Source: Muscardinus avellanarius (lineage: Eukaryota; Chordata; Mammalia; Rodentia; Gliridae). From it: a stretch of 64,000 nucleotides of DNA. Where the stretch lies: contig OY726563.1 in assembly GCA_963383645.1 (NCBI GenBank), positions 32,965,575 to 33,029,574 on the forward strand, given 5' to 3'. Under the pieces are notes generated by a model. It made no database searches. It was not told the origin of the DNA and was given only the letters and a program-made list of their open reading frames with translations. The number at the start of each line of letters is the position of its first letter. Position 1 is the stretch's first letter. This document shows positions 1 to 10,180 of this stretch, piece after piece. A program made the position numbers and the translations under genes.

Positions 1-794
1 CAGAGTATCTCAAGCAAAGATCTGTAGCCTGGAAGCCACACCCCAGGCCTTAGGAGGTCCAGAAATCCTCCACACAGTAGACGAAAGTGTGTGCAGATGT
101 CGATTTTCTCTGGGGAATGGGCCGTAACTTTCATTACATTCTCAAAGGTGTCAGCAAATCCAAGAAAAGTGAAGAGCCACCCACATGGAGGAAAAGAGGC
201 TGCACGTGCTTCCAGACTTCTCCATAAACACTGCTTCCCTCTGGCTCCTGGCCCATGACTTCTCAGGGTAGCCAGTGAGAGGTAGAAAAGGAGGTTTAAC
301 ATTGAAAGGAGCTGGAGGTCAGACTCGAATCCTCCTGCAGGACTGAGCTGAATCAGAACCAGTGTGCTTCTAGAAGGCCCCACGGCCCTGCTCTGATTGC
401 TGCCTCGGGACTGGGTAACTTAGAAATGACTGAGTGATCAAGGTACCATCATGGTTCCAGGCCATCAAGCAGGGCTAAAATAATCTCTGCCAGAAGAATT
501 TTTTTTTCTAATTGAAGACAATGATAACTAAACACCCACCTAAATCGCTTTTTAAAAGTCATTAGTCTTTGATCGTGCGACGTCCTAATGAATCCTCCAG
601 GCTCAACTAGTGCAAAATGTGCTCCAAGGTGACTCAGGTGATTAGTTGCTGGGGTTGTAAGCCAAGCACCAGGTGCAATCCGGGGAATCCCTACCACAAA
701 CAATGACTTTGGATGCGGAACAATTAAACTGTAGTTCTTTCTGCCAATAATGAGAGAAGCTGTTTACGAGAGTTATTCCTGGGTGTCATTCGTG
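1..794. other. Unique non-coding sequence
   Basis: No repeat family, gene or strong motif was recognised. Open frames are short and unlike known proteins. A run of T at 501-508 is the only simple sequence. Confidence 0.6.
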
Positions 795-925
795 TTAATA
801 ACAATAGCTAGCACATTTTAAGCATTTATTACATTCCAGACACTGCATTTTCTTATGGGATTCTTATAATAATGTGCTAATTGACTAGCCCAGTAAGCCC
901 ATTTTATAGATGGGCTATATGTAAT
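795..925 (-). repeat. MIR SINE fragment
   Basis: The order matches MIR read backwards: a stretch like 'tagctagcacattttaagca', then a region like the 'cagacactg' block, then 'cccattttatagatggg', which corresponds to the MIR 'ccccattttacagatgag' block. It is strongly diverged, as expected for MIR. More MIR-like sequence may continue near 1050-1140 after an unidentified AT-rich interruption. Confidence 0.7.
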
Positions 926-1164
926 ATTGATGATATAAGCACAAAAAAATACTATATGCATACAAACACTGTGAACCCCATGGCACCTGAGTGAGGGATC
1001 CTTTTCTTCCCCCTTTGGGAGAGGAGGGAATATATATTCAGACAATTCAATTAACATGACCCAAGACTCAAAGCAAGTGGGGCCCAGAGGCAGGAGTCCC
1101 AGAGAAGGCCACCTGACTCTGATGGTGCACCCCTATGCCTGGCTCTGGCTGAGTGAGTGAAAAG

Positions 1165-1340
1165 TGGCTGGGACGAGAAGCCAAATTTGTCATTTGCCTG
1201 GTTTAAATCTTCCCAACAACCCTGAAAAGCAGGAAACATTAACATTAGTCCCATTCTGCAGATGACAAAGCTACTTACAGAGTAGCTATCATATCATGAG
1301 TGCAGAGTTGGAGTTTGAGCCCAGGCACCGTTTCTGGTAG
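1165..1340 (-). repeat. MIR SINE fragment
   Basis: 'cccattctgcagatgacaaa' followed by 'gagtttgagcccaggcacc' reproduces the MIR core and tRNA-related end in reverse orientation. It lies just downstream of another MIR fragment, so the two may be one broken copy or two insertions. Confidence 0.8.
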
Positions 1341-1414
1341 GCAATGCTAGAAGGGAGAGGGGGTCAGAGCAGAGCAAGGCAGGGATTTGAGTTCAGAAAT
1401 CAATAGCACTCCAG

Positions 1415-1556
1415 TATCATTCATACACCCATTAATCAATCCATTCACTTACACATTCATTTATTTATTGAGCACCTCTGTGTGTTACACACTATGAAAA
1501 GGCTTATCCTATTAGTACTGCCCTTAAGAAATTTAATACATATCAGGGGGAAAAAA
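1415..1556 (-). repeat. L2 LINE 3' end
   Basis: 'cattcatttatttattgagc' followed by 'acctctgtgtgttacacact' is the reverse complement of the L2 3' tail (tail form: gtgcctggcacatagtaggtgctcaataaat). The match fades after about 1556. Confidence 0.7.
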
Positions 1557-2504
1557 TGTATGCGTCCCAAAAGGAACATTCTAGCAAAGAGAATGGCAGG
1601 AGCAGAATCCATAGGCAGGGGAATGGCAGAGTTCACTACAGGGAACAGACCCTTCTTTGGGTATTTTAGTAGAAAGGGATGTAACACAGACAGCGGAACA
1701 TTAACAGCGCCATTGGAAGGGCTGTGAAGAAACTTATTCCAGCCCTCCAGAAATGACCCCCAGGACACAATGAGAATGACTCCTCAGACACAATCAGAAG
1801 AGTAGGGATCAAGGAGGCGCGACGGAGACAAATGAGTTCAAGAAAATAGTCAGAACTGTGATCCAAGGATCAAAAAGCTGCTGATACCCAGTTCAGGAAA
1901 TTGAAAAGTGAAGCCTGGCTGCCGCCGACAGTTCTCGCCACCCACAAAGCTGGACACTGGATATCAGAATGCTGCCATACAAAATTCCAGGTCTCTAGGC
2001 CTTGCTTACATATAGAAAAAACAGCCAAAGATCAAGGAATGTCAGTGACCTGCACCTCACTGCCATCTTCCAAACCTTCAGCAGTCAGAGCACACACATC
2101 CACCTGGTGGGAACGATTTCTCTCCTGAACTCTAGTTGCAAGGGAGTTTGGGAAAGGTGATTTTTTTTTCAGCTTTCTAGCTTCTGCTCTTTGGAGAGGC
2201 ACAGAGATAAAGGGGCAATGTAGACGCCAACAGTGTGAGTTGCTAAACCACTCCTATCCCTCGAAAAAGAAGAAAGCCCTGAATTGTAGCAGTTGCCAAT
2301 TCCCATGGTGTAAATACTCTAATAGTGGCCGATTTCAACCTACTGATGCGATGTCACTGAACTCAGAGTTGGGAAGAGCTATATACAATTGGCACTCACA
2401 ACTAGATACAAATGAGCTCTAGTTCACAGCTTTTAACAGGTCATATACAACTTATAGAAGGGATGGAGGTAAGAGAAGGACTTGGATGCCATATTTGTTC
2501 CAAT
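1557..2504. other. Unique non-coding sequence
   Basis: No gene recognised. It may contain further diverged L2 sequence at its left end. The rest is mixed-composition sequence without a recognised repeat. Confidence 0.5.
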
Positions 2505-2505
2505 T

Positions 2506-2553
2506 TGTGTGTGTGTGTGTGTGTGTGTGTGTTATGTGTGTGTGTGTGTGTGT
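2506..2553. repeat. (GT)n microsatellite
   Basis: Two GT runs are separated by 'ttat'. The tract abuts the 3' (A-tail) side of the minus-strand SINE at 2556, so it probably grew from that SINE tail. Confidence 0.95.
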
Positions 2554-2555
2554 TA

Positions 2556-2761
2556 GTAATTGAACTCAGGAAGTTCTATCTCTGAGCTGCACCCCAGCTC
2601 TTTTTGTTTTTTGTTTTTTGTTTTTTTTTTTATTTTGAAGCAGGGTCTCGCTAAATTACTGAGTCTCACTAAGGTGCAGAGGCTGGCCTCGAACCTGCCA
2701 TTCACCTATCTCAGCCTCCCAAGTTACTAGGATTACAGGTATGCACCACCACTCTCTGCTT
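2556..2761 (-). mobile_element. B1-ID composite SINE
   Basis: In reverse orientation the copy shows the ID half ('attgaactcaggaagttcta', 'gagctgcaccccagctc'), a T-rich linker, then the B1 half ending 'attacaggtatgcaccacca'. This is the commonest mobile element in the window: the B1 half descends from 7SL RNA, the ID half from a tRNA, and both depend on L1 machinery to move. It is diverged and carries no ORF. Confidence 0.9.
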
Positions 2762-3239
2762 CTTTGTTCTCACTCAACTAAAGCAGGTTCCCCACTCATG
2801 ACCAAAGCAGTTCTGTTTTGCCCGCCACACTGTATGCTAATCACAAGTTTTGCAAAGGAGAGAGTTTGTTCATGAAGCACCAATCTTGTGGAGACTAAAG
2901 AACAAGCCTCAAATCTGCCTCCCTAGAGACAGGATTTAAGAGTATTTATGGGATAATAAAGCAGGTGGTCTGAGGCATGGGGAAAGGCGACTGGAAGTAA
3001 AGAAGAGAGATGTAATCAGTGGTCTGTGCATTCGTGATCCAACTTCATGGCTCTTCATAGTAAGCACTTTTAAAAACTGGCTGTGTTAGCACGACCTGTG
3101 TGTGGGGCTTTATCCTTCTGACATCAAAAGGTCACCCATCGGACACCTGTACTGCCCAAGTGAAGGGATTGGTGATTTCAACTGCTTTTAGAGCTAATGA
3201 AGGCTACCTCCCAGTTCCTGAAAAACAACTTAAACAATC
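2762..3239. other. Unique sequence, possibly conserved non-coding
   Basis: No repeat recognised. AT/GC texture such as 'tttatgggataataaagcag' resembles mammalian conserved non-coding sequence, but this cannot be confirmed without an alignment. Confidence 0.35.
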
Positions 3240-3253
3240 GTTACCATGGTGAC
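3240..3253 (-). promoter_or_regulatory. RFX X-box-like palindrome
   Basis: The 14-mer gttaccatggtgac is, on the minus strand, gtcaccatggtaac. This fits the RFX consensus GTNRCC-N2-RGYAAC at every defined position. RFX factors bind such X-boxes at ciliary and immune promoters, and the palindromic form is common in mammalian conserved non-coding elements. No gene start is visible nearby, so a distal element is more likely than a promoter. Confidence 0.5.
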
Positions 3254-4055
3254 CATACATCAGAGGTGTTATCTATAGCAAAGCTAGTAGGGGTCTATTT
3301 ACTTTATTGTCTAGCTAAGCAACGGTCTAAAGCCAGTGATTAAAGTAAGTAATAACTAGAAGCAAGTGAAGCTAGAGAGTCTCTTCAGGTTTCCCTCAGT
3401 TTCAAGCTCTTGTCCAATATCCCCCCCATTGATGGCTGCCTCATGTAGGCTGCACTGGCTTCTTGTTCAATGCTGAGAACCTGATCTGTGCTGAGTGCAG
3501 CCCTGCAGGAGGCAAGAAACTCAGAAATTGGAGCTTTCCCACAGATGGGAGACCCACCCCAGTGCTGCACTTCCAAGGACCTGGCAGACTTAGGTTTCAT
3601 CATTATCCATTTTCCCCCAAATTTACACAAGTGGAAGGGAAGTGGAGGACACCAAGTGACAGAGCCTATCAGGAGACTGTTTGCTGACCAGTTTAAAAAA
3701 AAATCTTGGCCAGAAGCAGAGAACCTTCTGGGCTCTTCTCTTCTGGAAGAAAGGGAGGAGATTTTTGTTTTTGTTTTTCTATTGAGTTGGAGAAAAAAAT
3801 CCTCAAGTTCAACCAGTGTGAACTACTGAACCAAAGAAGGTAAACTTCAACAGAAAAAAGAATTAATAAACAATCTTAATTCAATTGGTTCTGTGAATAT
3901 AGGAAAAGGAGGAAGTAGTTTTATATTTTAACTAACAAAACCAAACATTTTGTGACTAGGAGCGAGAATGAACACAGTACCACAGGGGACATTGCTGGGA
4001 CCTCCCGACACAGCCCAAGCTAGGAAATCTGGCCTGGCCTCCTTGTGAAGTTCTA
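3254..4055. other. Unique non-coding sequence
   Basis: Contains 'ctagctaagcaacggtctaa' shortly after the X-box and otherwise mixed sequence. No gene or repeat family recognised. Confidence 0.45.
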
Positions 4056-4112
4056 ATTGGCTTGGGCCAACAGTAGTGTGGGAACCCGAAGGGGGGATGC
4101 CATATATAAAAA
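4056..4112 (+). promoter_or_regulatory. Possible CCAAT/TATA core promoter
   Basis: An inverted CCAAT box (attgg, 4056-4060) lies 43 bp upstream of a strong TATA-like run (tatataaaaa, 4103-4112). This spacing is typical of a TATA promoter and would predict a start near 4133-4140. No downstream ORF or splice structure supports a gene, so any transcript would be non-coding. AT-rich matches also occur by chance. Confidence 0.2.
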
Positions 4113-5813
4113 GTTACAGGACAGTTCATCTACCTCAAGTGTCTTACAGAGGGCACCTCTTGAATTTTAACGACCAGAGTTACGACTGGGCAATTAACCC
4201 CGTGTGCAGTCACCCTCCACCCACGACAGCTACAGACAAAAGGCAGAGAAGGTAGCAGCCTCCCTGGGGTTGGTTGAGTTAAGCCAATACCCTTCTCCTG
4301 GGCAGAAGTAAAGAGCTTTTCTTTTCCCACCAGGGCCTCCAAAAAGGAAGCACACCAGCAAAAGAGCTAGTGTATAACTTGCTGTTATTTTTTTTAACTC
4401 ATCTTGTTTCATTCAAATGCACTATAATTTTAAACGTTTGCAGGACAAGTGGTTTAAAAATCCCTTTAAAATCCGAAAGACCTGAAGCAAGTTTTAAGCT
4501 GCTAGGAGTGGTGGCTACTTAACCAATAATAATTAGCTATTTGACACCAAAAAAAAAAAAATCACTTTTTTATCCAGGCCAACAGAACAGCGGGGGAAGG
4601 AGCTAAAGTTTCCAAGGCAATCCTCTGCTCCAGGGAAGGCAGCAGCCGGGAGAGGGATGATGCAGCATCCTGGAAATGGGTAGCATTTTGCTATCTGTTC
4701 CCCGTGCTCCTCTGGCCAAAGCAGAAAAGAGGGGGGCGGGTGAGCATAGCCTGCAGCTGAGAAAGCCCCTAGTTGCAGAGGGCAGCTGTTGATCTTTGTA
4801 AAATCAGAGTGACAGTGAGGATAATGAGGATGGAATTGAAGATGTCCTAATTTCTAATACAGTGGCTTCCAGTGCCCAAGCTGCCATGAAAGCAGTTGCG
4901 CAGACAGACAGACGGGATCGGATGGCATATAATCCCAAGGCTCAAGAGAACAAAAAAACAATTTATTAAGTTGTGGATCCCCCCCCAACCCCTTCAAGTC
5001 ATATGCTGCGAGGCAGGGGCTCTCTTGTCCTCTTTCTAGGGCTTGCATGATCCTGGCCCTCCTGGTTATATACTACCATAGACCGCTATGTGGGGTTTAG
5101 TTAAATAATTTATGTGATTGTTTTAATAGAAAGTTCACTCTTTATAGGAAAATCAATAATGGCTACATCGTGTCCTACTTTCGTGCTGGCGTGCGTTGAA
5201 TCTATTCCCTAGGAAAACCGCCCCCATTCCCACCCAGGATGGGTATCCGGCAAGCAGAGTTGGTGCTCTGAGCTGGAAAACAAATATTGAGGAGGGTCAC
5301 CCCTCTAGGAGTGAGTCTAAACCTTTTGAGCAATTAACAGTATGACCACGCAGGCCCAACCCCATAGTACACGCACCAACAATGGAAGTCACATGTCCCC
5401 AAGCTCAGAAGGGTCCTGTGCTGGGATCTGATCTCCCATGGTGAATACAACGGATCCCTGGACTTCAGGTCTGAAGACTCAACCAACCGCTGAAGGGAAG
5501 TATTCAGAAAAATGTAGCATTTATACTGAACATGTGCAGACTTTTTTTCTTGTCATTATTCCCTAAATGATATGGTACAACAACTATCTATGTTGTATTG
5601 GGTATTATAAATAATCTGGAGATGATTTAAAGTATACAGGAAGGTATGCATAGGTGCTATGCAAAAATACCACATTTTATATAAAGATCTTGAGCATTCA
5701 AGAATTTTGCCATTTGAGTTTGTTTGTTGGGAGAGGAGACTGGAGCGGGGGAATCCTGAAATCAACCACCTGCAGTTACCAAAAGACATTATAATTTAAT
5801 CTTTTCCTGAGTG
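4113..5813. other. Unique non-coding sequence
   Basis: Contains a poly-A run at 4548-4561 and the segment around 4510-4545 ('aaccaataataattagctat') with homeodomain-like TAAT cores. No gene or repeat family was recognised over this 1.7 kb. Confidence 0.5.
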
Positions 5814-5988
5814 CGTGGTATTGGGGATTAAACCCAGGCATGCTCTACTTCTTAGCTACACCCCCAGTCCTTTTTAATTTTTTAAAAATAGTCTCCGTAA
5901 GTTATTCCAAGCTGATCTCAAACCAGCAATCCTCCTGCCTCAGCCCTCCATGTACTCAGATTATAGGCCTGGGCCACTGCACCTGGCT
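5814..5988 (-). mobile_element. B1-ID composite SINE, old copy
   Basis: The reversed ID half ('ggggattaaacccaggcatg', 'agctacacccccagtcc') is followed by a reversed B1 half ending 'gggccactgcacctggct'. It is more diverged than most copies here. Confidence 0.9.
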
Positions 5989-6734
5989 ATAATTTTGTCT
6001 TCTTTAAGTAAGGTCCAATGGGGCAATAAAGCATAAGCTGAGGGCTTGGAGCTTTGGGTCATACGCAGTCTCCATTTCCTCCACCGCCCAGCCCCACTGG
6101 GAAAGGCTCTTGGCCGCCTGCTCCTTACCTTCTGGTGCCCTGGGCCTACCCAGCCTCCTCCTCCACCTTCACCCCCACACACAGCTGCTGCCACTGCTCT
6201 CCACCCCTGAAGGGAAGGCACAGGTGCAACTGGTGCTTCCAGGATGACATCCAGGGAACCACTTGGCCAAAGGGGAGCCCTTCGCCCACCCACATACTAG
6301 ACTGCAATCTCTCCAAACTCACCTTTCCTCTTTGGCTGGAAGCAGCACTTTCCTGGAAGAGGAGACAGGCTCTCCTAGCCTCTATCCACTGCTCTGGTAA
6401 AGAAAGGCAGCCCAAGATGGCTAGTGGGTTGCTGGTGCAGAATCAGTCCAGAAGCAGAGCCCCAGGAGCTACACTTGCCCAGGAGGATTACCTATGAGGA
6501 AACAAGATGGTAGGTAGCAAATGCAAAATGTCAAGGACAGCTATGAAAGACACAGCAGAAGAAAGGGGGAAAAGGTTTATATTTTAGTATCTTTGATGGC
6601 ACTAATTTTTCCTGCTTTTTGAACAAAGGGTTCTAAATTTTCATTTTGTACTGACTCCTGTAAATTAGGTGGCTAGCTCTGTCACCATGTATTTTTGTTC
6701 CTAAGGACTTTTTGCTCCTTTTTTTTTTCTCCTA
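5989..6734. other. Unique non-coding sequence
   Basis: A C-rich stretch (6070-6200) produces open frames on both strands, but they are proline/serine-rich and unlike any protein I recognise. No repeat seen. Confidence 0.5.
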
Positions 6735-6824
6735 TTTTGCTTCTCCGAACTGCCACACATTCTAGATTGGCCCATATCATTTTGCTTCTCCGAACTGCCA
6801 CACATTCTAGATTGGCCCATATCA
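6735..6824. repeat. Perfect 45-bp tandem duplication
   Basis: Two adjacent 45-bp copies (6735-6779 and 6780-6824) look identical base for base; each starts 'ttttgcttctccgaactgcc' and ends 'attggcccatatca'. The unit is not a known repeat and has no internal periodicity. Perfect identity implies a recent event or an assembly duplication. Confidence 0.95.
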
Positions 6825-6979
6825 TTTGAATAATTTGCCCTTCGTCCACTTGTACTGGGCCCCAGGGCCTTGGGAATGAGCATTCCTTAGCCTATGTCCT
6901 GGCCTTTCTCATCCAAAACCATGGCTGGGTGCTCCCAGCAGGACACCTGCCCAGTAGTAAGCTAGTGAGTGATGAAGAG

Positions 6980-7050
6980 GCAGGGGGTGTAGCTCAGTGA
7001 TAGAGTGCTTGCCTAATATGTGTGAGGCTCTTGGTTCTATCCCCAGCACA
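6980..7050 (+). mobile_element. ID monomer SINE
   Basis: 'gggggtgtagctcagtgata' followed by 'gagtgcttgcctaatatgtg' and 'ctatccccagcac' is a full ID body with its A-box and B-box. ID elements derive from a tRNA-Ala-like gene (BC1 lineage). The GGAA microsatellite grew from its tail. Confidence 0.95.
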
Positions 7051-7051
7051 T

Positions 7052-7099
7052 GGAAGGAAGGAAGGAAGGAAGGAAGGAAGGAAGGAAGGAAGGAAGGAA
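7052..7099. repeat. (GGAA)n microsatellite
   Basis: About 12 GGAA units form the tail of the ID element at 6980-7050. GGAA arrays can act as ETS-binding microsatellites in mammals. Confidence 0.97.
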
Positions 7100-7460
7100 A
7101 CAATGAAGGGGTTGACAGCCCTGACTGGGAGCATTTGCCCAATCCCAAGGTGTAAATACTCCCACCATAACTGATTTCAAGCTGCCATAATGCAACATTA
7201 CTGAGGCCAACTAAGGAAGAGATGCACAGTCTCCTCCTGTGCACAGGTAGGAGCTGGCTTCAGGACAAAACACTGGCTCCACATCCCTCAGCCTTAAACC
7301 AGGACCACGGGAAGCAGAGAAAATGGCTCCAGATGCCTGGAGGTCCTGGTATAGAGATAACAAAACAAAAGCATTTTCTCCTACATGAAAGGTTTACCAC
7401 CTTGGTGGCACAATAGGGAAACTTTAAAAATCAATAGGGGAGCTTTAAAAATCAGCATAC

Positions 7461-7640
7461 CCAGCCAAGGTACAGGGGCACACACCTGTAATTCTAGTAC
7501 TTGGGAAGCTGAGACAGGAGAATCACAGGTTCGAGGCCAGCCTCAGCACCTTAGCAAGAACCTGTTTCAAAATAAATCAGGCTGGAGGTGTAGCTCAGAG
7601 GTAGAATGTCCCTAGGTTTAATCTGCAATATCACACATGT
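7461..7640 (+). mobile_element. B1-ID composite SINE
   Basis: B1 half 'cacacacctgtaattctagt' to 'acctgtttcaaaataaatc', then ID half 'ggctggaggtgtagctcaga'. The ID half here uses the composite-type ending 'gaatgtccctaggtttaat' in place of the monomer's 'gcttgcctagcatg'. Confidence 0.95.
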
Positions 7641-7675
7641 GCACATGCACGCACACACAATCTTGCACACCCAGG

Positions 7676-8167
7676 TGTTATGGTCTGAATGTGTCCCCCA
7701 AAGCTCATGTGTTGGAAATTCCCAAAGTCACATTCTAATGGTACTGAAGTCTTTGGGAGGTAATGAAGTTCAATGAAGTCCTAAGGGTGGGGTCCCCATA
7801 ATACTATTAAGGGCTTTATGAGAGGAAAAAGAGCCAAATGTGAAGGCTATAGTCCAAGCTACGCTGGGGCTGAAGCAGGAGGATCACTTGAGCCCAGGTG
7901 TTTGACACCAGTCTGGGCAACATAACTACACTTTATTTCAAAATAAAGAAAAGAAAAAGAAAAAAAGTGGAAGACACACTGGAACACTTGCTTGTATCAC
8001 CACATGATGCCTCTGCCATGTTATGATGTAGAACGAAGATGCTCACTAGATGCCAAACAGGTACAGGTACCATGAGCTTGGACTTTCCAGCCTAAGTAAA
8101 CTTCTATTCTTTACACATTACCCAGTTTCTGGTATTTCATTATAGCCATTGAAAACAGACTAAAACA
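7676..8167 (+). mobile_element. MaLR (MLT1-like) LTR, split by a SINE
   Basis: It begins 'ttatggtctgaatgtgtccc', continues 'caaagctcatgtgttggaaa' and 'ctttgggaggtaatgaag', and ends 'cattatagccattgaaaaca' plus 'gactaaaaca'. These are the ordered landmarks of MLT1/MST-group solo LTRs of the MaLR (ERVL-related) superfamily. A B1-like SINE at 7834-7965 interrupts it. No internal region or viral ORF remains. Confidence 0.85.
7834..7965 (+). mobile_element. B1-like SINE without ID half
   Basis: 'gctgaagcaggaggatcact' then 'tgagcccaggtgtttgacac' and 'cagtctgggcaacataacta' is a 7SL-derived body ending in an A-rich tail. It lacks the ID half. It sits inside the MaLR LTR and so is younger than that LTR. 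Confidence 0.85.
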
Positions 8168-8256
8168 CCAGGCTACATCCCAGAACAGCATGAGGGGCAG
8201 GTGGACCAGGCAGCAGGTGATCTCAACGTGAGAGCAAGTTGTATGCTAGGGTGGAT

Positions 8257-8438
8257 CAGTGGTTATTGCACATTTGTGCACAGCAGAATTCCCTGGAGGG
8301 CTTATTATGAGGCCCATTCTTGAGCCTCAGAATTTCTGACTCTGTGGCCTGGGGTGAAGGCTCAGGAGGGGCATTTCTAACAAGTTCCCAGGTAATGTAG
8401 ATACTACTGGTCCAGGGACCACACCTTGAGAACCACCA
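8257..8438 (-). mobile_element. MER5A-type hAT transposon remnant
   Basis: Near-complete non-autonomous element: the left terminus is cagtggttattgca, the right terminus ends ttgagaaccacca, and the body has 'aatttctgactctgtggcct' and 'atttctaacaagttcccagg', the MER5A landmarks in reverse. It moved by a Charlie-type transposase supplied in trans and is long inactive. Confidence 0.87.
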
Positions 8439-8915
8439 TCCTAGAAAAATCCTGCCTGGAACCAACCATTCTAATTAACAAGGAGCCAGATGTAAAGCCT
8501 TATTTGCTTAATTAAAGGCTATGGAGTTCGTGTTCGCAAAAAAAATCTCCCTTCTTAAAGAAGCTGTAGGGTAAAAGTGAGAGGCAAGAACCTGGTAGTA
8601 AAAAGTGACATATGTCACAGCTCAGCCACAGAGGCCTGGTCAATCAACCCTAGGTGGTCACCTAGAAGGACTTGCTGCCTGGCGGGGCTGCCTGAAGAAG
8701 AAACAAAGAGAAGGGGCCATCCCCTTCTCCACGGACTGCTGGCCAATTTGGCTTCATCAATTCACCCCAAGGACATCTCAGCAGCCCATGCCTGGCTTCT
8801 CAATTCCATTGGTAGGGTCTTTTCTGCATTCACCTTGCTTCCAACTCACCCTCAGCCCCTTTCTCCAACCGAAATAAGAAGCCACAATTGGCAAACAAAA
8901 TCTAAATGATAATTC
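8439..8915. other. Unique non-coding sequence
   Basis: No gene or repeat recognised. Frames of 90 and 110 codons overlap here but have no domain-like features. Confidence 0.5.
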
Positions 8916-8942
8916 ATAATAATAATAATAATAATAATAATA
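8916..8942. repeat. (AAT)n microsatellite
   Basis: About nine AAT units immediately upstream of the plus-strand SINE at 8943. Confidence 0.95.
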
Positions 8943-9072
8943 TCAAGCTGGGCATGATGGTTTATGCCTGTAATCACAGTACTTGGGAGACTGAGACAGG
9001 AGGATCACAGGTTTGAGACCAGCCTCAACAACTTAGGGAGTCTCTCAGGAACCTAGTGAGACCCTGTTTCAA

Positions 9073-9074
<2 letters not shown>

Positions 9075-9123
<49 letters not shown>

Positions 9124-9163
9124 GTGTGTCTGTGTCTGTGTGTCTGTGTCTGTGTCTGTGTGT
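9075..9163. repeat. (AT)n then (TGTGTC)n microsatellite
   Basis: About 23 AT units run into a GT/TGTGTC tract. It abuts the A-tail side of the inserted SINE at 9164-9360. Long AT runs of this kind can extrude cruciforms. Confidence 0.97.
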
Positions 9164-9360
9164 TACTGGGGATGGAACCCAGAGGTTTTCTACCTCCAGG
9201 CTATACTCCCAGACCTATTTTATACTTTATTTGGAAACAGGGTCACACTAAGTTGCTGAGAGCCTCACTAAGTAGCTGAGGCTGGCTTTGAATCTGCGCG
9301 ATCCTCCTGTCTCAGCCTCCCAAGCGCGGGGATTACAAACGTGCGCCACCATGCCTGGCT
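9164..9360 (-). mobile_element. B1-ID SINE, 'Lnk-GGAAAC' variant
   Basis: The reversed copy has the variant ID half 'ctacctccaggctatactcc', the linker 'ttatttggaaacagggtc' and the B1 end 'caagcgcggggattacaa'. These shared differences mark a distinct subfamily that recurs at 16780, 36246, 36707, 40125 and 55544. It is inserted in the linker of an older SINE. Confidence 0.9.
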
Positions 9361-9440
9361 TCAAAACAAAATATAAAAAGGGTTAGAGATGTAGCTTGGA
9401 GGTAGAATGTCCCTGGGTTTGGTTCACTCCCTAGTACCAC

Positions 9441-9441
9441 A

Positions 9442-9483
<42 letters not shown>

Positions 9484-9489
9484 TAATAA
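9441..9489. repeat. (AAT)n microsatellite
   Basis: About 14 AAT units forming the tail of the SINE copy that ends at 9440. Confidence 0.95.
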
Positions 9490-9649
9490 TAGTTTTAAAG
9501 TTCGGCATTGGAATTTCTGCTGCTTTGGAAAGGCAAGTTTGGGGAAGACCCTGTTCATGGAGCAACAACACCACCCACTCCATTATCCCAGCCTCATTCT
9601 TTATAGAAGAAATCTTACAAAGTATCATTGGAGCCCAAACTGAACACAT

Positions 9650-10180
9650 ACACATATTCTAACCCAGGAATTCCAGTCCTAAGAATACCCATGAGAAATG
9701 AGTTCATGTACCCCCACAAAGACGTGAAGATGAACATTCATAGCAGCTTTATTCCCAAGAGACAAAAACATGGAAACAACCCAAATTTCAATCAGCAAGA
9801 GAATAGATATGTAAATTGTGGTTACTATCTAGCAAGGAAAAAGAAAGAACTACTGATATGTGCAAAAACATAGATGGACTTCACAGATATGATATTGAGT
9901 GGGAAAAGCCAGGCACAGGAGAGTGCCTATATTCTGATTCAATTTATGTGAAGTTTGACAAGAGACCAAAGTAATCAATGGCGATAGAATGCAGAATATA
10001 GGTTAAGGAGGTGAAGGTAACATTGAGTGAGAAGAGGCAAGAGGGACCTTCTTCTGGAATGCTGCAAAGATTCTTTATCTTGATCTAGGAGGTGAGTATA
10101 TGAATCTACATGTATGTAAAAATTTACCGAATTATATATACTTAAGATTAGTGCTCTTCATGATATATAAGTTGCAAGCA
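9650..10180 (+). mobile_element. L1M-type LINE, 3' end of ORF2 and 3' UTR
   Basis: Sequence follows the old L1 3' region in order: 'gaacattcatagcagcttta', 'catggaaacaacccaaattt', 'aaagaactactgatatgtgc', 'gagtgggaaaagccaggcac', 'cttgatctaggaggtgagta', 'acttaagattagtgctctt'. In intact L1 this encodes the reverse transcriptase C-terminus; here it is a short, frame-broken, 5'-truncated relic. Confidence 0.9.

Larger units (their letters stand above)
8943..9440 (+). mobile_element. B1-ID SINE interrupted by a second SINE
   Basis: The B1 half (8943-9074, ending 'gagaccctgtttcaaaac') and the ID half (9361-9440, 'ttagagatgtagcttggagg') belong to one plus-strand copy. Between them lie an AT/GT-rich microsatellite and a minus-strand SINE (9164-9360). 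The repeated 'ttcaaaac' at 9068-9075 and 9360-9367 fits a target-site duplication in the A-rich linker. Confidence 0.85.

Noticed and set aside
6980..7050. Possible tRNA gene
   Set aside because: It contains tRNA-like A and B boxes but matches the ID SINE body and has a repeat tail. It is a retroposon, not a functional tRNA.
9407..9655. Frames rich in Ile/Tyr
   Set aside because: They are translations of an AAT microsatellite.
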